Part shown: one piece after another, positions 25,913-33,839 of the stretch
How the letters are laid out: each line of letters begins with the position of its first letter
Numbering within the stretch: the stretch's first letter is position 1
Assembly: GCA_038749105.1 (NCBI GenBank)
Contig: JBCDIM010000009.1
Span: forward strand, 18,700 to 82,699
DNA: 64,000 nucleotides
Source: JBCCOW01 sp038749105
Lineage (GTDB): Bacteria > Planctomycetota > Phycisphaerae > Phycisphaerales > Phycisphaeraceae
Direction: 5' to 3'
Position numbers and translations under genes: made by a program
The notes under the pieces: model-generated
Seen by the model: the letters and a program-made list of their open reading frames with translations, nothing else
Databases searched by the model: none
Told to the model about the DNA's origin: nothing

Positions 25913-27108
25913 GCGGCGGCGTCCCGGCGGGCGGGGCACCACGAACGATGCGTGTGTTGTGTGTCGACCAGACCGGGAAGCTGGGGGGGGCAGAGCTCTC
26001 GCTGCTGGACCTGGCGGTCCGTTGGGGGGGCCACTGCGGCGTGGTGCTCTTCGAGGATGGCGTGTTCCGCGAACGGCTCGAGGCGGGCGGAGTCCCGGTG
26101 GAGGTGATGCCTTTGGGTGGGACTGTGGCGGGGCACAAAAAGGAGGGCGGTCTGCTCGGGCAGTTGCGGGTGGGCCCGGCCGTGCTCGGTTTGGCGCGGC
26201 GGTTGGCAGAGAAGGCTAAAGGCTTCGACGTGCTTTATGCCAACACGCAGAAGGCGTTCGTCGTGTCGGCGGTAGCGGGGTGGTGGGCGAAACGGCCGGT
26301 CGTCTGGCACCTGCGGGATATGCTGACGGCTGGGCATTTCAGCGGGGCTAACCGTCGGGCCGCGGTGGGCCTCGCCAACCGGTTGGCCGCGAAGGTGATC
26401 TGCAACTCGCAGGCGACGCGGGACGCATTTGTGGCCGCGGGTGGCCGGACGGATAAGGCGGTGGTGGTGCACAACGGGATCGATGCGCAGCCGTTTGAGG
26501 GGTTGGACGCGGCGGCGGCAGGGGTGCGGACAGGCCTGGTCGCCGGCGATGAATTCGTCGTGGGGGTCTTCGGTCGGCTTACACCCTGGAAAGGCCAAGA
26601 CGTGTTGATCGACGCGGTGCAGGCGATGACCGGCGGCCCCGGCAAGCGGGTGTCTGCCTGGATCGTCGGCGAAGCGCTGTTTACCGATGAAGACCGAGCC
26701 TACGCGGATCGGTTGCGTGCCCGTGCAGGGCCGTCGGTGCGATTTCTGGGGTTTCGAGGAGATGTTCCGGCGGTGATGCGGGCGTGCGATGCGGTAGTGC
26801 ATTGCTCGGTGGAGCCGGAGCCGTTTGGCCGGGTGATTGTGGAGGCGATGTTGGCGGGTCGGCCGGTGGTCGCCAGCGGGGCGGGTGGCGCGGCCGAGAT
26901 CGTGAAGGATGGCGTGACCGGGATGCTTGTGGAGCCAGGAGACGTCAGCGCACTGGCGGCGGCGCTGCGTCGCTTACGGGATGAGTCGGGTCTGGCGGCA
27001 CGGCTGGCGGCGGCGGGTCGGTCCGAGGCGCTCGAGCTTTTCTCGATCGATCGCGTCGCAGCGGGCGTGGATGCGGTGTTGGAAAGCGTCTTCACACCGC
27101 GCGACTAA
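25909..27108 (+). CDS. Glycosyltransferase family 4, last gene of the glycan operon
   Basis: GT4 enzyme of 399 residues with a GTG start overlapping the epimerase stop by 4 bases. Motifs are VLCVDQTGKLGGAELSLLDL, VVGVFGRLTPWKGQDVLIDA and EPEPFGRVIVEAMLAGRPVV containing the E-x7-E pair, then ASGAGGAAEIV. The opening TGKLGGAELSL echoes the GT4 gene at 17266, suggesting that the two are paralogues. The next gene lies on the other strand, so this is the end of the polysaccharide operon. Confidence 0.92.
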   Translation: MSGGVPAGGAPRTMRVLCVDQTGKLGGAELSLLDLAVRWGGHCGVVLFEDGVFRERLEAGGVPVEVMPLGGTVAGHKKEGGLLGQLRVGPAVLGLARRLAEKAKGFDVLYANTQKAFVVSAVAGWWAKRPVVWHLRDMLTAGHFSGANRRAAVGLANRLAAKVICNSQATRDAFVAAGGRTDKAVVVHNGIDAQPFEGLDAAAAGVRTGLVAGDEFVVGVFGRLTPWKGQDVLIDAVQAMTGGPGKRVSAWIVGEALFTDEDRAYADRLRARAGPSVRFLGFRGDVPAVMRACDAVVHCSVEPEPFGRVIVEAMLAGRPVVASGAGGAAEIVKDGVTGMLVEPGDVSALAAALRRLRDESGLAARLAAAGRSEALELFSIDRVAAGVDAVLESVFTPRD

Positions 27109-27122
27109 GGGACGGCCGGTCC

Positions 27123-27143
27123 GCGATGCGTCGCACTGCGGCT
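27123..27143 (+). repeat. GCGANGC stem-loop repeat, copy 1 (imperfect)
   Basis: Twenty-one bases, GCGATGC-GTC-GCACTGC followed by GGCT minus overlap, align without gaps to the copies at 29024 and 63558. This copy has two swapped bases in the right stem arm, so it is partly decayed. It lies between the convergent ends of the glycan operon and the next minus-strand gene. Confidence 0.4.
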
Positions 27144-27186
27144 CAGCAGTTCGAGTCATGTCTTGGCGGGGAAGTCTGCGGACGGG

Positions 27187-27624
27187 TTACACCCAGACAT
27201 TCATGAAGATCGCCTGCTCAGGGATCTTGCCCACGAGCTTGCCGACGGTGGTGGTGACGAACTTGACCTCGTATTCGGGGTGGAGGTCGAGCCATTCGTT
27301 GACCTGTTCGTCGAGGTGATCGATGGCATCGAGGCGGAGCTTGGAGACGAAGGTCTTGACATGGATCGCCCCCTTGCCGGTGAGGTTGGGGGTGCGGGTC
27401 CAGTGGTCCTCGTGGGGCTTTCGGCCTTCGGACCGGATCAGCTTGGCGTTCTTGATGCGGTCTTCATCCCCGGCCATGTCGATGGGCGCGAGCTCGTCGT
27501 CGCCGTGGGCGCTGGAGGCGTCGTTCGGGTTGGGGCTGTCGTCTTCGTGGTCGAGCTCGATGGGGATCGCGTCGGCGAGCAAGTCTTCGTCGGAAGGGTG
27601 ATCGGGAGTGAGCGGGGGGGTCAT
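27187..27624 (-). CDS. Conserved hypothetical protein, Cse60-like C-terminal half
   Basis: A 145-residue protein. Residues 1-75 are acidic and probably disordered. Residues 85-145 carry a compact domain with HVKTFVSKLRLDAIDHLDEQ, VNEWLDLHPEYEVKFV and a hydrophobic end IFMNVWV. The pattern of an initial V-K-T-F strand, a helix with DEQVNEWL and a final pair of strands resembles the small Cse60/sporulation-associated family, but I infer this from pattern only. No partner genes are nearby. ATG at 27622-27624. Function unknown. Confidence 0.7.
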   Translation of the reverse strand: MTPPLTPDHPSDEDLLADAIPIELDHEDDSPNPNDASSAHGDDELAPIDMAGDEDRIKNAKLIRSEGRKPHEDHWTRTPNLTGKGAIHVKTFVSKLRLDAIDHLDEQVNEWLDLHPEYEVKFVTTTVGKLVGKIPEQAIFMNVWV

Positions 27625-27717
27625 ATCTGGCTCCGCAGAGGAAAGAGAACGTGAGACAAAGCTTGGTTGTAACGCGCCGTTGCTTCGTGGTCTAGCGGGA
27701 AAAGTTGGGGTTTCCGG

Positions 27718-28122
27718 CTAATCGATCACGGCGAGCCAGCGGTCCGGGCTGAGCTTCTGGAGGCCGACCCGTGCGTCAAGGCCGGTGGTGTGGAGGCGCA
27801 GGCAGATGCGGGTATCGGACCACAGCAGCGCGTAGGCATGGCCTTGAGCAACGCGGGTGACCGTTCCGCGGTTGCCCAGGACAGGCCCTTGGTGGCGGAG
27901 ATAGTGGGTGCGGTGTGGCGAAAGCGGGGTCAGGATCAGGCGGCGGAGTAAGGGCCAATCCTGTGGCGGGGCGGCGACGCGGAAGGTGGTTAGGCGGTCT
28001 TGGGCGAGCGAGGCGGGGCCGGGAGGCGTGATGAGCCAGTCATGATGGGTAGGGGGCGCGGGGGCCGGGGCGTGGTCGTGGCGGAGGATGGCGGTGGGTA
28101 AGGGCTGCACGGCGTTGGACAA
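27718..28122 (-). CDS. Hypothetical protein
   Basis: A 134-residue predicted protein starting at TTG (28120-28122), with a proline/histidine-rich first 35 residues and a more ordered second half (GTVTRVAQGHAYALLWSDTR, then LSPDRWLAVID). There are no membrane segments or metal motifs. It is divergent from the TPR lipoprotein gene next to it. I do not recognise the family. The amino-acid composition of the second half looks like a genuine small beta-rich protein, but the start could be further in. Confidence 0.55.
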   Translation of the reverse strand: MSNAVQPLPTAILRHDHAPAPAPPTHHDWLITPPGPASLAQDRLTTFRVAAPPQDWPLLRRLILTPLSPHRTHYLRHQGPVLGNRGTVTRVAQGHAYALLWSDTRICLRLHTTGLDARVGLQKLSPDRWLAVID

Positions 28123-28233
28123 ATGCGGAGTTTGTCAGGGGCTTGGCCCGATCATATTCTGACAGTGTGTGGGGGTGTTGGGCCGGCAGCGAGTCGGTGC
28201 GTGGCGGGTTGTCCGAATAGAGCAGGGATCAGG

Positions 28234-28992
28234 ATGATGCGAATAGACCAGCGTTCTTGGCCGGTACGACAGATGACAGGTGTTTGGGCCCTTGCCCTGG
28301 TCTTGCTGCTGGGGGGCTGCGTGACCGCATCGATGCACCGGGAGAAGGGCAGCGAGCTGCGCAAGCAGGGCGACTTCGTTACGGCCCTGGAAGAGTTTGA
28401 GCAGGCGGTGGCGAAAGACCCGACCAGCTGGCGTGCACAGTACTGGCTGGGGCGTACCTACAACGACCTGGGGCGCCCGTTGGACGCCCAGCTCCCGCTT
28501 GAAAAGGCGTTGGAGTTGCGTCGGTTTGGCGGGACGGAGACGGAGCGGATCCTGGACGAGTTAGCCCGGTCGTATTTCGAGCAGGAGGCGTATGGCGAGC
28601 TGTTCGCGTTCTTAGAGGCGGAAGCCGAGTCACGCGATCGGTCGGTGGATTACATCCGGCTGGCGGACTTCATGGTGAAAGCCGGCGACGTGGATCAAGC
28701 GGCGGTGGCGTATCAGAAGGCGGCGTTCTTCGCGGAGGCCGACGACGAGCAGCCGTACTTGGCGCTGGCGAGCTTCTACGAGTCTGTAAACGATCGGCCC
28801 AAGGCGGTGCTGGCCTTGCGGAACGCGTTGTTCGTCGCGCCCGAGAGCGAGGAAGTGGCGGCCCGGCTGCGGAGCCACGGGCTGGTGCCCGGGCCGACAC
28901 TGAAGCTGCGTCCTGCGAAGCCTTTGCTGAAGAGCCCGGAGGGGACGCCGCCGGTTGGGCGGATCACGGTGCCCGCGACACAGCCGCAGTGA
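28234..28992 (+). CDS. TPR-repeat lipoprotein
   Basis: A secreted lipoprotein of about 252 residues. The signal peptide ends in a lipobox VLLLGGC near residue 28, and the mature part is built of tetratricopeptide-like helices. The clearest are QGDFVTALEEFEQAVAKDPT and the following WRAQYWLGRTYNDLGRPLDA, with a later pair around DVDQAAVAYQKAAFF. It probably acts as a protein-binding scaffold at the outer membrane or periplasm. The ATG at 28234 is chosen because it places the signal peptide correctly; upstream codons to 28123 show no such signal. The C-terminal 40 residues are proline-rich. Confidence 0.82.
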   Translation: MMRIDQRSWPVRQMTGVWALALVLLLGGCVTASMHREKGSELRKQGDFVTALEEFEQAVAKDPTSWRAQYWLGRTYNDLGRPLDAQLPLEKALELRRFGGTETERILDELARSYFEQEAYGELFAFLEAEAESRDRSVDYIRLADFMVKAGDVDQAAVAYQKAAFFAEADDEQPYLALASFYESVNDRPKAVLALRNALFVAPESEEVAARLRSHGLVPGPTLKLRPAKPLLKSPEGTPPVGRITVPATQPQ

Positions 28993-29023
28993 ATGACAAT
29001 TGAGTTTGCGATAAGACGGATCG

Positions 29024-29044
29024 GCGACGCGTCGCGTCGCGGCT
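29024..29044 (+). repeat. GCGANGC stem-loop repeat, copy 2
   Basis: GCGACGC-GTC-GCGTCGC forms a perfect 7-bp stem with a GTC loop, followed by GGCT. Compared with copy 3 (63558) the fifth stem pair is changed on both sides (C-G versus G-C), so pairing is kept. It lies between the convergent TPR lipoprotein and amidotransferase genes. Confidence 0.5.
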
Positions 29045-29045
29045 G

Positions 29046-29684
29046 TTATGTGGCGGTGAGGGTTGGTGCGGGGAGGCCGAGGAAGTTGGCGAGAAGTTTG
29101 GGGCCTTCTTCGGTGAGGAACGACTCGGGGTGGAACTGCAGGCCTTCGAGGGGGGCATTGCCGTGGGGGAGAGCGCCGGGCTTGGCGCGGAGGGCCATGA
29201 TGACCTGGGTGGGTCTACAGTCGATAGTATCCTCGGCCCAGGCGGAGACCTCGAAGCGGTCGTGGTCGAACGAGTCGTTGAGGATGACGAGGCTGTGGTA
29301 GCGGGTCGCGGTGAAGGGGTTGGAGACGCCGGCGAAGAGGGTCTTGCCGTCGTGGTGGATGGGGCTGGTCTTGCCGTGCATCAGGATGCGGTGGCGGTCG
29401 ACGGTCATTCCGAACTGGGCGCCGATGGACTGGTGTCCGAGGCAGACGCCGAGCAGGGGGGCTCGGCCGGCGAAGGCGTCGATCACGGCACAGGAGACAC
29501 CGGCCTCGGTCGGCGTGCAGGGGCCGGGCGAGACGATGACGTGCGACGGGTTGAGGGCGAGGGCCTCGTCGGCGGTGATCTTGTCGTTGCGGACGACGTG
29601 GAGGTCGAGGGAAGCGTCGAGCTCGCCGATACGCTGGACCAGATTGTAGGTGAAGCTGTCGTAGTTGTCGATCAGCAGGATCAT
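29046..29684 (-). CDS. trpG: Glutamine amidotransferase, anthranilate/aminodeoxychorismate synthase component II
   Basis: Class I glutamine amidotransferase of 212 residues that supplies ammonia to a chorismate-using synthase. It opens with MILLIDNYDSFTYNLVQ. It has the nucleophile block LLGVCLGHQSIGAQFG with its cysteine, the oxyanion SPGPCTPTEAG, and the His/Glu pair in QFHPESFLTEEG. TrpG and PabA cannot be told apart by sequence alone, and the large subunit (TrpE/PabB) is not adjacent, so it may serve both pathways. The ATG at 29682-29684 is the natural family start. Confidence 0.92.
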   Translation of the reverse strand: MILLIDNYDSFTYNLVQRIGELDASLDLHVVRNDKITADEALALNPSHVIVSPGPCTPTEAGVSCAVIDAFAGRAPLLGVCLGHQSIGAQFGMTVDRHRILMHGKTSPIHHDGKTLFAGVSNPFTATRYHSLVILNDSFDHDRFEVSAWAEDTIDCRPTQVIMALRAKPGALPHGNAPLEGLQFHPESFLTEEGPKLLANFLGLPAPTLTAT

Positions 29685-29754
29685 GCGGAGAGTATAGAGA
29701 GGGCCTGGGCAGGGATTGGGCGTTTGCGCCGAGAGCTTTTAGGATTGGCGGTCG

Positions 29755-30126
29755 ATGCGTTTTTCCAAGATCAGTCATGGGTTGGTAGCGGCGTTCCTGT
29801 TGGCGATGGCGGGGATCCAGCTGAATGATCCCGATCCGCTGTTTTGGGGGGTGGTTTACGGCGCGGCCGCGGTGATGCCCATTGCCCGGCTGGCGGGGCA
29901 TCGCCTCCCGGTGGGCTGGGGGATTGCGGCGGGGTTGGCGGTGGCGGGCCTGGCGGTCTCGTTGCCGGGCCTGATCGACTTCATCCGGTTCGGTGATTAC
30001 GCGTTGGTCGGCGGGTCGATGAGCGGGGAGCGACCGCACATCGAGCTGGCACGCGAGTTTCTGGGGGCCCTGATCGGGCTGCTTTGCCTGGTCCCGTACC
30101 GGAAGTGGCATACCCGCGGTGCTTGA
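29755..30126 (+). CDS. TMEM220-family small membrane protein
   Basis: A 123-residue protein with about four hydrophobic segments. The first ends in GIQLNDPDPLFWGVVYG, the QxNDPDPxxW signature of the TMEM220 (PF15071) family. The C-terminal helix ends LVPYRKWHTRGA. The biochemical function of the family is unknown. It is divergent from trpG with a 70-base spacer, and nothing else nearby suggests a role. Confidence 0.82.
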   Translation: MRFSKISHGLVAAFLLAMAGIQLNDPDPLFWGVVYGAAAVMPIARLAGHRLPVGWGIAAGLAVAGLAVSLPGLIDFIRFGDYALVGGSMSGERPHIELAREFLGALIGLLCLVPYRKWHTRGA

Positions 30127-30152
30127 CGGTGTACCGCTTGAATGAGCGGTTC

Positions 30153-30265
30153 TCAGGCGGTTTGAGCTTCGTTGAGAGCGGGGTAGTCGGTGTAGCCCGC
30201 GGCGGGGTTGTCGAGGTAGGCGGGTATGGCTTGGGAGAGCGGCGGCGTCTCGTCGGGTGGGTCGG
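30153..30265 (-). pseudogene. Remnant of an Old Yellow Enzyme (alkene reductase) C-terminus
   Basis: The minus-strand frame ending at TGA 30153-30155 reads ...PAYLDNPAAGYTDYPALN then EAQTA. GYTDYP followed by a short tail is characteristic of the extreme C-terminus of NemA/OYE-type flavin oxidoreductases. Only about 40 residues remain; upstream the frame runs into the 3' end of the zinc-ribbon membrane gene with no further similarity, and no initiator is present. It is best read as a relic left by a deletion. A chance match to this short motif cannot be excluded. Confidence 0.4.
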
Positions 30266-30904
30266 TCAGGTGGCGAATGAGCGGTAGACGAGGCTGGTGA
30301 CGAGGGCGACGATGCAGGCCATGATGTAGAGGGCGGGGTCGTAGCCGAGGACGAGGATGCAGCCGGTGAGAAGGGCGGCACCGACGATGGGCATGAGGCG
30401 GCCGCCGAGTCGGTCGTCGAGCGCGGCGAGGATGAGGAAAGTGACACCGGCGATCCAGGGGATCAGCAGCAGCGCGGAGAGCGAGGCAAGCAGGGTGTTG
30501 GCGGCCAGCCCGGCGGTGCTCTGGGCATCACCTCCTGCGAGCTGGTTGGACCAGCCCGGGGCGCTGCGGTTGATGAGGATCCGGCCCACAAGGGTGAGAA
30601 GCAGAGCGGCGTAGCCCGCGAGTCGGGGGCCTTCGATCCAGTAACTGCGTTCTGTGAGCTTCCGGGGCGGCTTGTCGGTGGTGGTCTTGAGGTCGAACGG
30701 GTCAAACGGCCGGAAGCACTTAGGGCAGTGGTCGTCGGTGAGCCCGGTGAGGTTGTAGCCGCAGGCCGGGCAGAACCGCATCTCCGGGATCTCGGTGGGC
30801 AGCGGGGCCAGCGGCGGCGGGGGGGCGCTGGCAGGCGCGACAGGCGCAGCGGGTTGCGGCTCAGGGTCGGCCGGGGGCTTCTCGAGTTCGTAGGGGTCCG
30901 CCAT
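30266..30904 (-). CDS. Zinc-ribbon membrane protein
   Basis: A 212-residue protein with a proline/alanine-rich N-terminus, then a zinc ribbon FCPACGYNLTGLTDDHCPKC at about residues 45-64 and four hydrophobic segments toward the C-terminus. The CxxCGYxLxG...CPxC arrangement also occurs in the 475-residue membrane protein at 33840, on the other side of leuS. Such proteins are frequent in planctomycetes and unassigned. It starts 26 bases downstream of the leuS stop on the same strand and could be co-transcribed with it. Confidence 0.75.
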   Translation of the reverse strand: MADPYELEKPPADPEPQPAAPVAPASAPPPPLAPLPTEIPEMRFCPACGYNLTGLTDDHCPKCFRPFDPFDLKTTTDKPPRKLTERSYWIEGPRLAGYAALLLTLVGRILINRSAPGWSNQLAGGDAQSTAGLAANTLLASLSALLLIPWIAGVTFLILAALDDRLGGRLMPIVGAALLTGCILVLGYDPALYIMACIVALVTSLVYRSFAT

Positions 30905-30929
30905 GCCCTGAGTTTACCCTCACAGCAGT

Positions 30930-33770
30930 TCAACCAACGACGAAGTTGATCAGCCGACCCGGGATCAGGATGAGCTTGCGGACGGTCTTCCCCTCGAGGT
31001 GCTCAGCGACGTTGGGGTCGGCCTTCGCGGCGGCCTCGATGGCGGGCTGATCGGCGTCGGCGGGGACGGAGATCTTGCCGCGGAGCTTCCCGTTGACCTG
31101 GACCGGGTACTCAACGGTGTCCTGGATCAGATACTCGGGGTTGTGCTGGGGCCAGGGGGCGTCGGCGACGGTGTCGGTGAACCCGAGGCGTTGCCAGAGT
31201 TCTTCGGCAAGGTGCGGGGCGAAAGGCCCGAGCATCTTCACGAGGTCCTCGGCGATGTCGCGGGGCACGGCGTCGAGCTTGACCAGGGCGTTGTTAAGCT
31301 CGATGAGCGCGGCGATCGCGGTGTTGAAGCTCAGGCGGGCCATGTCGTCGGTGACACGCTTGATGGTGTGGTGGTGGAGTCGGCGGAGGTCGGCGTCGGG
31401 CTCGTCGGTGGATACGAGGAGTTGGTCGGTGTCGTCGAGGAGGTTACGCCAGAGGCGGTGGAGGAAGCGGTGGACGCCGACGATGTCGGCGGTGTTCCAG
31501 ACCTTGGACTGATCGAGCGGGCCGAGGTACATCTCGTACAGGCGGAGCGTGTCGGCACCGTATTGGTCGATCACGTCGTCGGGGGCGATGGCGTTCTTGA
31601 GGGACTTGCCCATCTTTCCGAACTCTTCGGTGACCGGATTCCCGTTGTGGAAGAAGGTCTCGCCCTTGACGCCCTGGACCTCGGCGGCGGGCTTGCCGTC
31701 GGCGTTGACGACTTCGTCGGCGGGCACAGGGATGCCGCGCTGGTCGCGGTAGCAGTAGGCCTGGATGTAGCCCTGGGCGAAGTACTGGCCGAACGGCTCG
31801 GGCGTCGAGACATGGTCGAGGTCGAAGAGGACCTGGTGCCAGAACCGGGCGTAGAGCAGGTGGAGCACGGCGTGTTCCTGGCCGCCGACGTAGAGGTCGA
31901 CGCCGCCGGCGTGGTAACCGCCGGACGCTTTCTCGCTGAGCATCCAGCGGCGTTCGGCGTCGGTGCCGACGAGTTGCTGGTTGTTCCGCGGGTCGAGGTA
32001 GCGGAGGTAGTACCAGCAGGAGCCGGCCCAGTTGGGCATGGTGTTGAGCTCACGGGTGTAGGTGACGCCGTCGAGGGTGACCTGCTTCCAGTCGTCGCCG
32101 GCCCTGCCGAGCGGGGGTGCGGGCGGGGCGTCGGGGTCGTCGCTGCCGGTCGGCTTGAAGTCCTCCATCTCGGGGAGCTCGACGGGGAGGTCGGCTTCGT
32201 CGACCGGGCGGACCTCGCCATTGGGGCCGTGTAGGATGGGGAAGGGTTCGCCCCAGTAGCGTTGTCGGGAGAAGAGCCAGTCGCGGAGCCGGTATTGGGT
32301 CTTGCCGCGGCCGAGGTCGTGTCGTTCGAGCCAGTCGGTGATCAGGGCTTTGGCTTCGGCGACGGGCTTGCCGTTGAGCGAGACCTCGCCGTTGGCGGAG
32401 TTGATGAGGTCGCCGTCGCCGGTCCACGCCTCGGCCTCGATGTTGTGCTTCTTGGGGCTCTGAACGACTTCGCTGATGGGCAGCGCGAAGGTGTTGGCGA
32501 AGGCGTGGTCGCGGGTGTCGTGAGCGGGGACGGCCATGATTGCACCGGTGCCGTAGCCCATCATGACGTAGTCGGCGATCCAGACGGGGATGGGCTCGCC
32601 GTTGACGGGGTTGGTGGCGTGGGCCCCGGTGAAGACGCCGGTTTTGGTCTTATCGTCAGCGCCGCGGTCTTCTTGGGACTTGGCGGCGGCTTCTGACTGG
32701 TAGGCCTTCACGGCATCGCGCTGATCATCAGTGGTGATCACATCGACGAGCGGGTGCTCGGGGGCGAGGACCATGTAGGTCGCGCCGAAGAGGGTGTCGG
32801 GGCGGGTGGTGAAGACGCGGATGGATTCGTCGGCATCGACGACGGGGAAATCGACGAGCGCGCCTTCGCTGCGGCCGATCCAGTTGCGTTGGAGGTTTTT
32901 GATGGCTTCGGGCCATTTGACGGTGTCGAGGCCTTCGATGAGCCGGTCGGCGTAGGCGGTGATGCGGAGCATCCACTGCTTGAGCGGACGCTTCACAACG
33001 GGGAAGTTGCCGCGCTCGGATCTGCCGTCGGCGGTGACCTCTTCGTTGGCGAGGACGGTGCCGAGCTGGGGGCACCAGTTGACCTCGACGTCGGCGAGGT
33101 AGGCGAGTCGGTATTCGTCGAGGAGGCGGGCTTGTTGTTCGGGGGAGAGCTCGTACCACTTGTGGACGCCGATGCGTCCACCGGTCAGGGCTTCGAGGTC
33201 TTCGTCGGCTCCGGAGGGGATCAGTTCGCCATCAAGCCCGATGTAGTAGTTCTCGCCCTCGAGCTCGTTGATGAGGTGGGCGATGGGCATCGCCTTGTTG
33301 TGGGTGGGGTCGAAGTAGCTGTGGTAGAGCTGGAGGAAGACCCACTGGGTCCAGCGGACGTAGCCCGGGTCGGTGGTGGCGAGGCAGCGGTCCCAGTCGT
33401 AGCCCATGCCCAGGGCTTTGAGCTGGCGGACCATGTTGGCGATGTTCTTTTCGGTGGTGACGCGGGGGTGGACGTTGGTCTCGATGGCGTACTGTTCGGC
33501 GGGGAGGCCGAAGGCGTCGAAGCCCATGGGGTGGAGGACAGCGTGCCCGGTCATGCGTTTGAACCGGCCGAGGACATCGGTGGCGATGAAGCCGAGAGGG
33601 TGCCCGACATGGAGCCCAACGCCCGAGGGGTAGGGGAACATGTCGAGGACGTAGAACTTGGGCTTGTCGGGGTCGAAGCCCGGCTGTTCGGGGTTGGGGA
33701 CGGCGTAGGTCTTCTCGGCGTCCCAGCGGGCTTGCCACTTGGCCTCGATATCGGCGGGGGTGTAGGGCAT
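30930..33770 (-). CDS. leuS: Leucyl-tRNA synthetase
   Basis: Class I aminoacyl-tRNA synthetase of 946 residues that charges tRNA-Leu. Visible are the HIGH-type HVGH at residues 54-57, the CP1 editing domain (FTTRPDTLFGATYMVLAPEH and GTGAIMAVPAHDTRDHAFAN), the WYYLRYLDPRN region and the second ATP motif as KMGKS rather than KMSKS. That KMGKS form is also found in other high-G+C lineages. The anticodon-binding and C-terminal domains are complete. The long plus-strand open frames across this gene (30999-32234, 32754-34235) are antisense shadows. Confidence 0.98.
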   Translation of the reverse strand: MPYTPADIEAKWQARWDAEKTYAVPNPEQPGFDPDKPKFYVLDMFPYPSGVGLHVGHPLGFIATDVLGRFKRMTGHAVLHPMGFDAFGLPAEQYAIETNVHPRVTTEKNIANMVRQLKALGMGYDWDRCLATTDPGYVRWTQWVFLQLYHSYFDPTHNKAMPIAHLINELEGENYYIGLDGELIPSGADEDLEALTGGRIGVHKWYELSPEQQARLLDEYRLAYLADVEVNWCPQLGTVLANEEVTADGRSERGNFPVVKRPLKQWMLRITAYADRLIEGLDTVKWPEAIKNLQRNWIGRSEGALVDFPVVDADESIRVFTTRPDTLFGATYMVLAPEHPLVDVITTDDQRDAVKAYQSEAAAKSQEDRGADDKTKTGVFTGAHATNPVNGEPIPVWIADYVMMGYGTGAIMAVPAHDTRDHAFANTFALPISEVVQSPKKHNIEAEAWTGDGDLINSANGEVSLNGKPVAEAKALITDWLERHDLGRGKTQYRLRDWLFSRQRYWGEPFPILHGPNGEVRPVDEADLPVELPEMEDFKPTGSDDPDAPPAPPLGRAGDDWKQVTLDGVTYTRELNTMPNWAGSCWYYLRYLDPRNNQQLVGTDAERRWMLSEKASGGYHAGGVDLYVGGQEHAVLHLLYARFWHQVLFDLDHVSTPEPFGQYFAQGYIQAYCYRDQRGIPVPADEVVNADGKPAAEVQGVKGETFFHNGNPVTEEFGKMGKSLKNAIAPDDVIDQYGADTLRLYEMYLGPLDQSKVWNTADIVGVHRFLHRLWRNLLDDTDQLLVSTDEPDADLRRLHHHTIKRVTDDMARLSFNTAIAALIELNNALVKLDAVPRDIAEDLVKMLGPFAPHLAEELWQRLGFTDTVADAPWPQHNPEYLIQDTVEYPVQVNGKLRGKISVPADADQPAIEAAAKADPNVAEHLEGKTVRKLILIPGRLINFVVG

Positions 33771-33839
33771 GGGATGGAGAGTGTAATGAGGCGAAGGGAA
33801 GGGTTGTGGAGGGTTGACGCGAACGGGCAGCGGGTGGCG

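Noticed and set aside
27140..27165. AGTTCGAGTC resembling a tRNA T-loop
   Set aside because: No flanking T-stem, acceptor stem or anticodon arm can be drawn.
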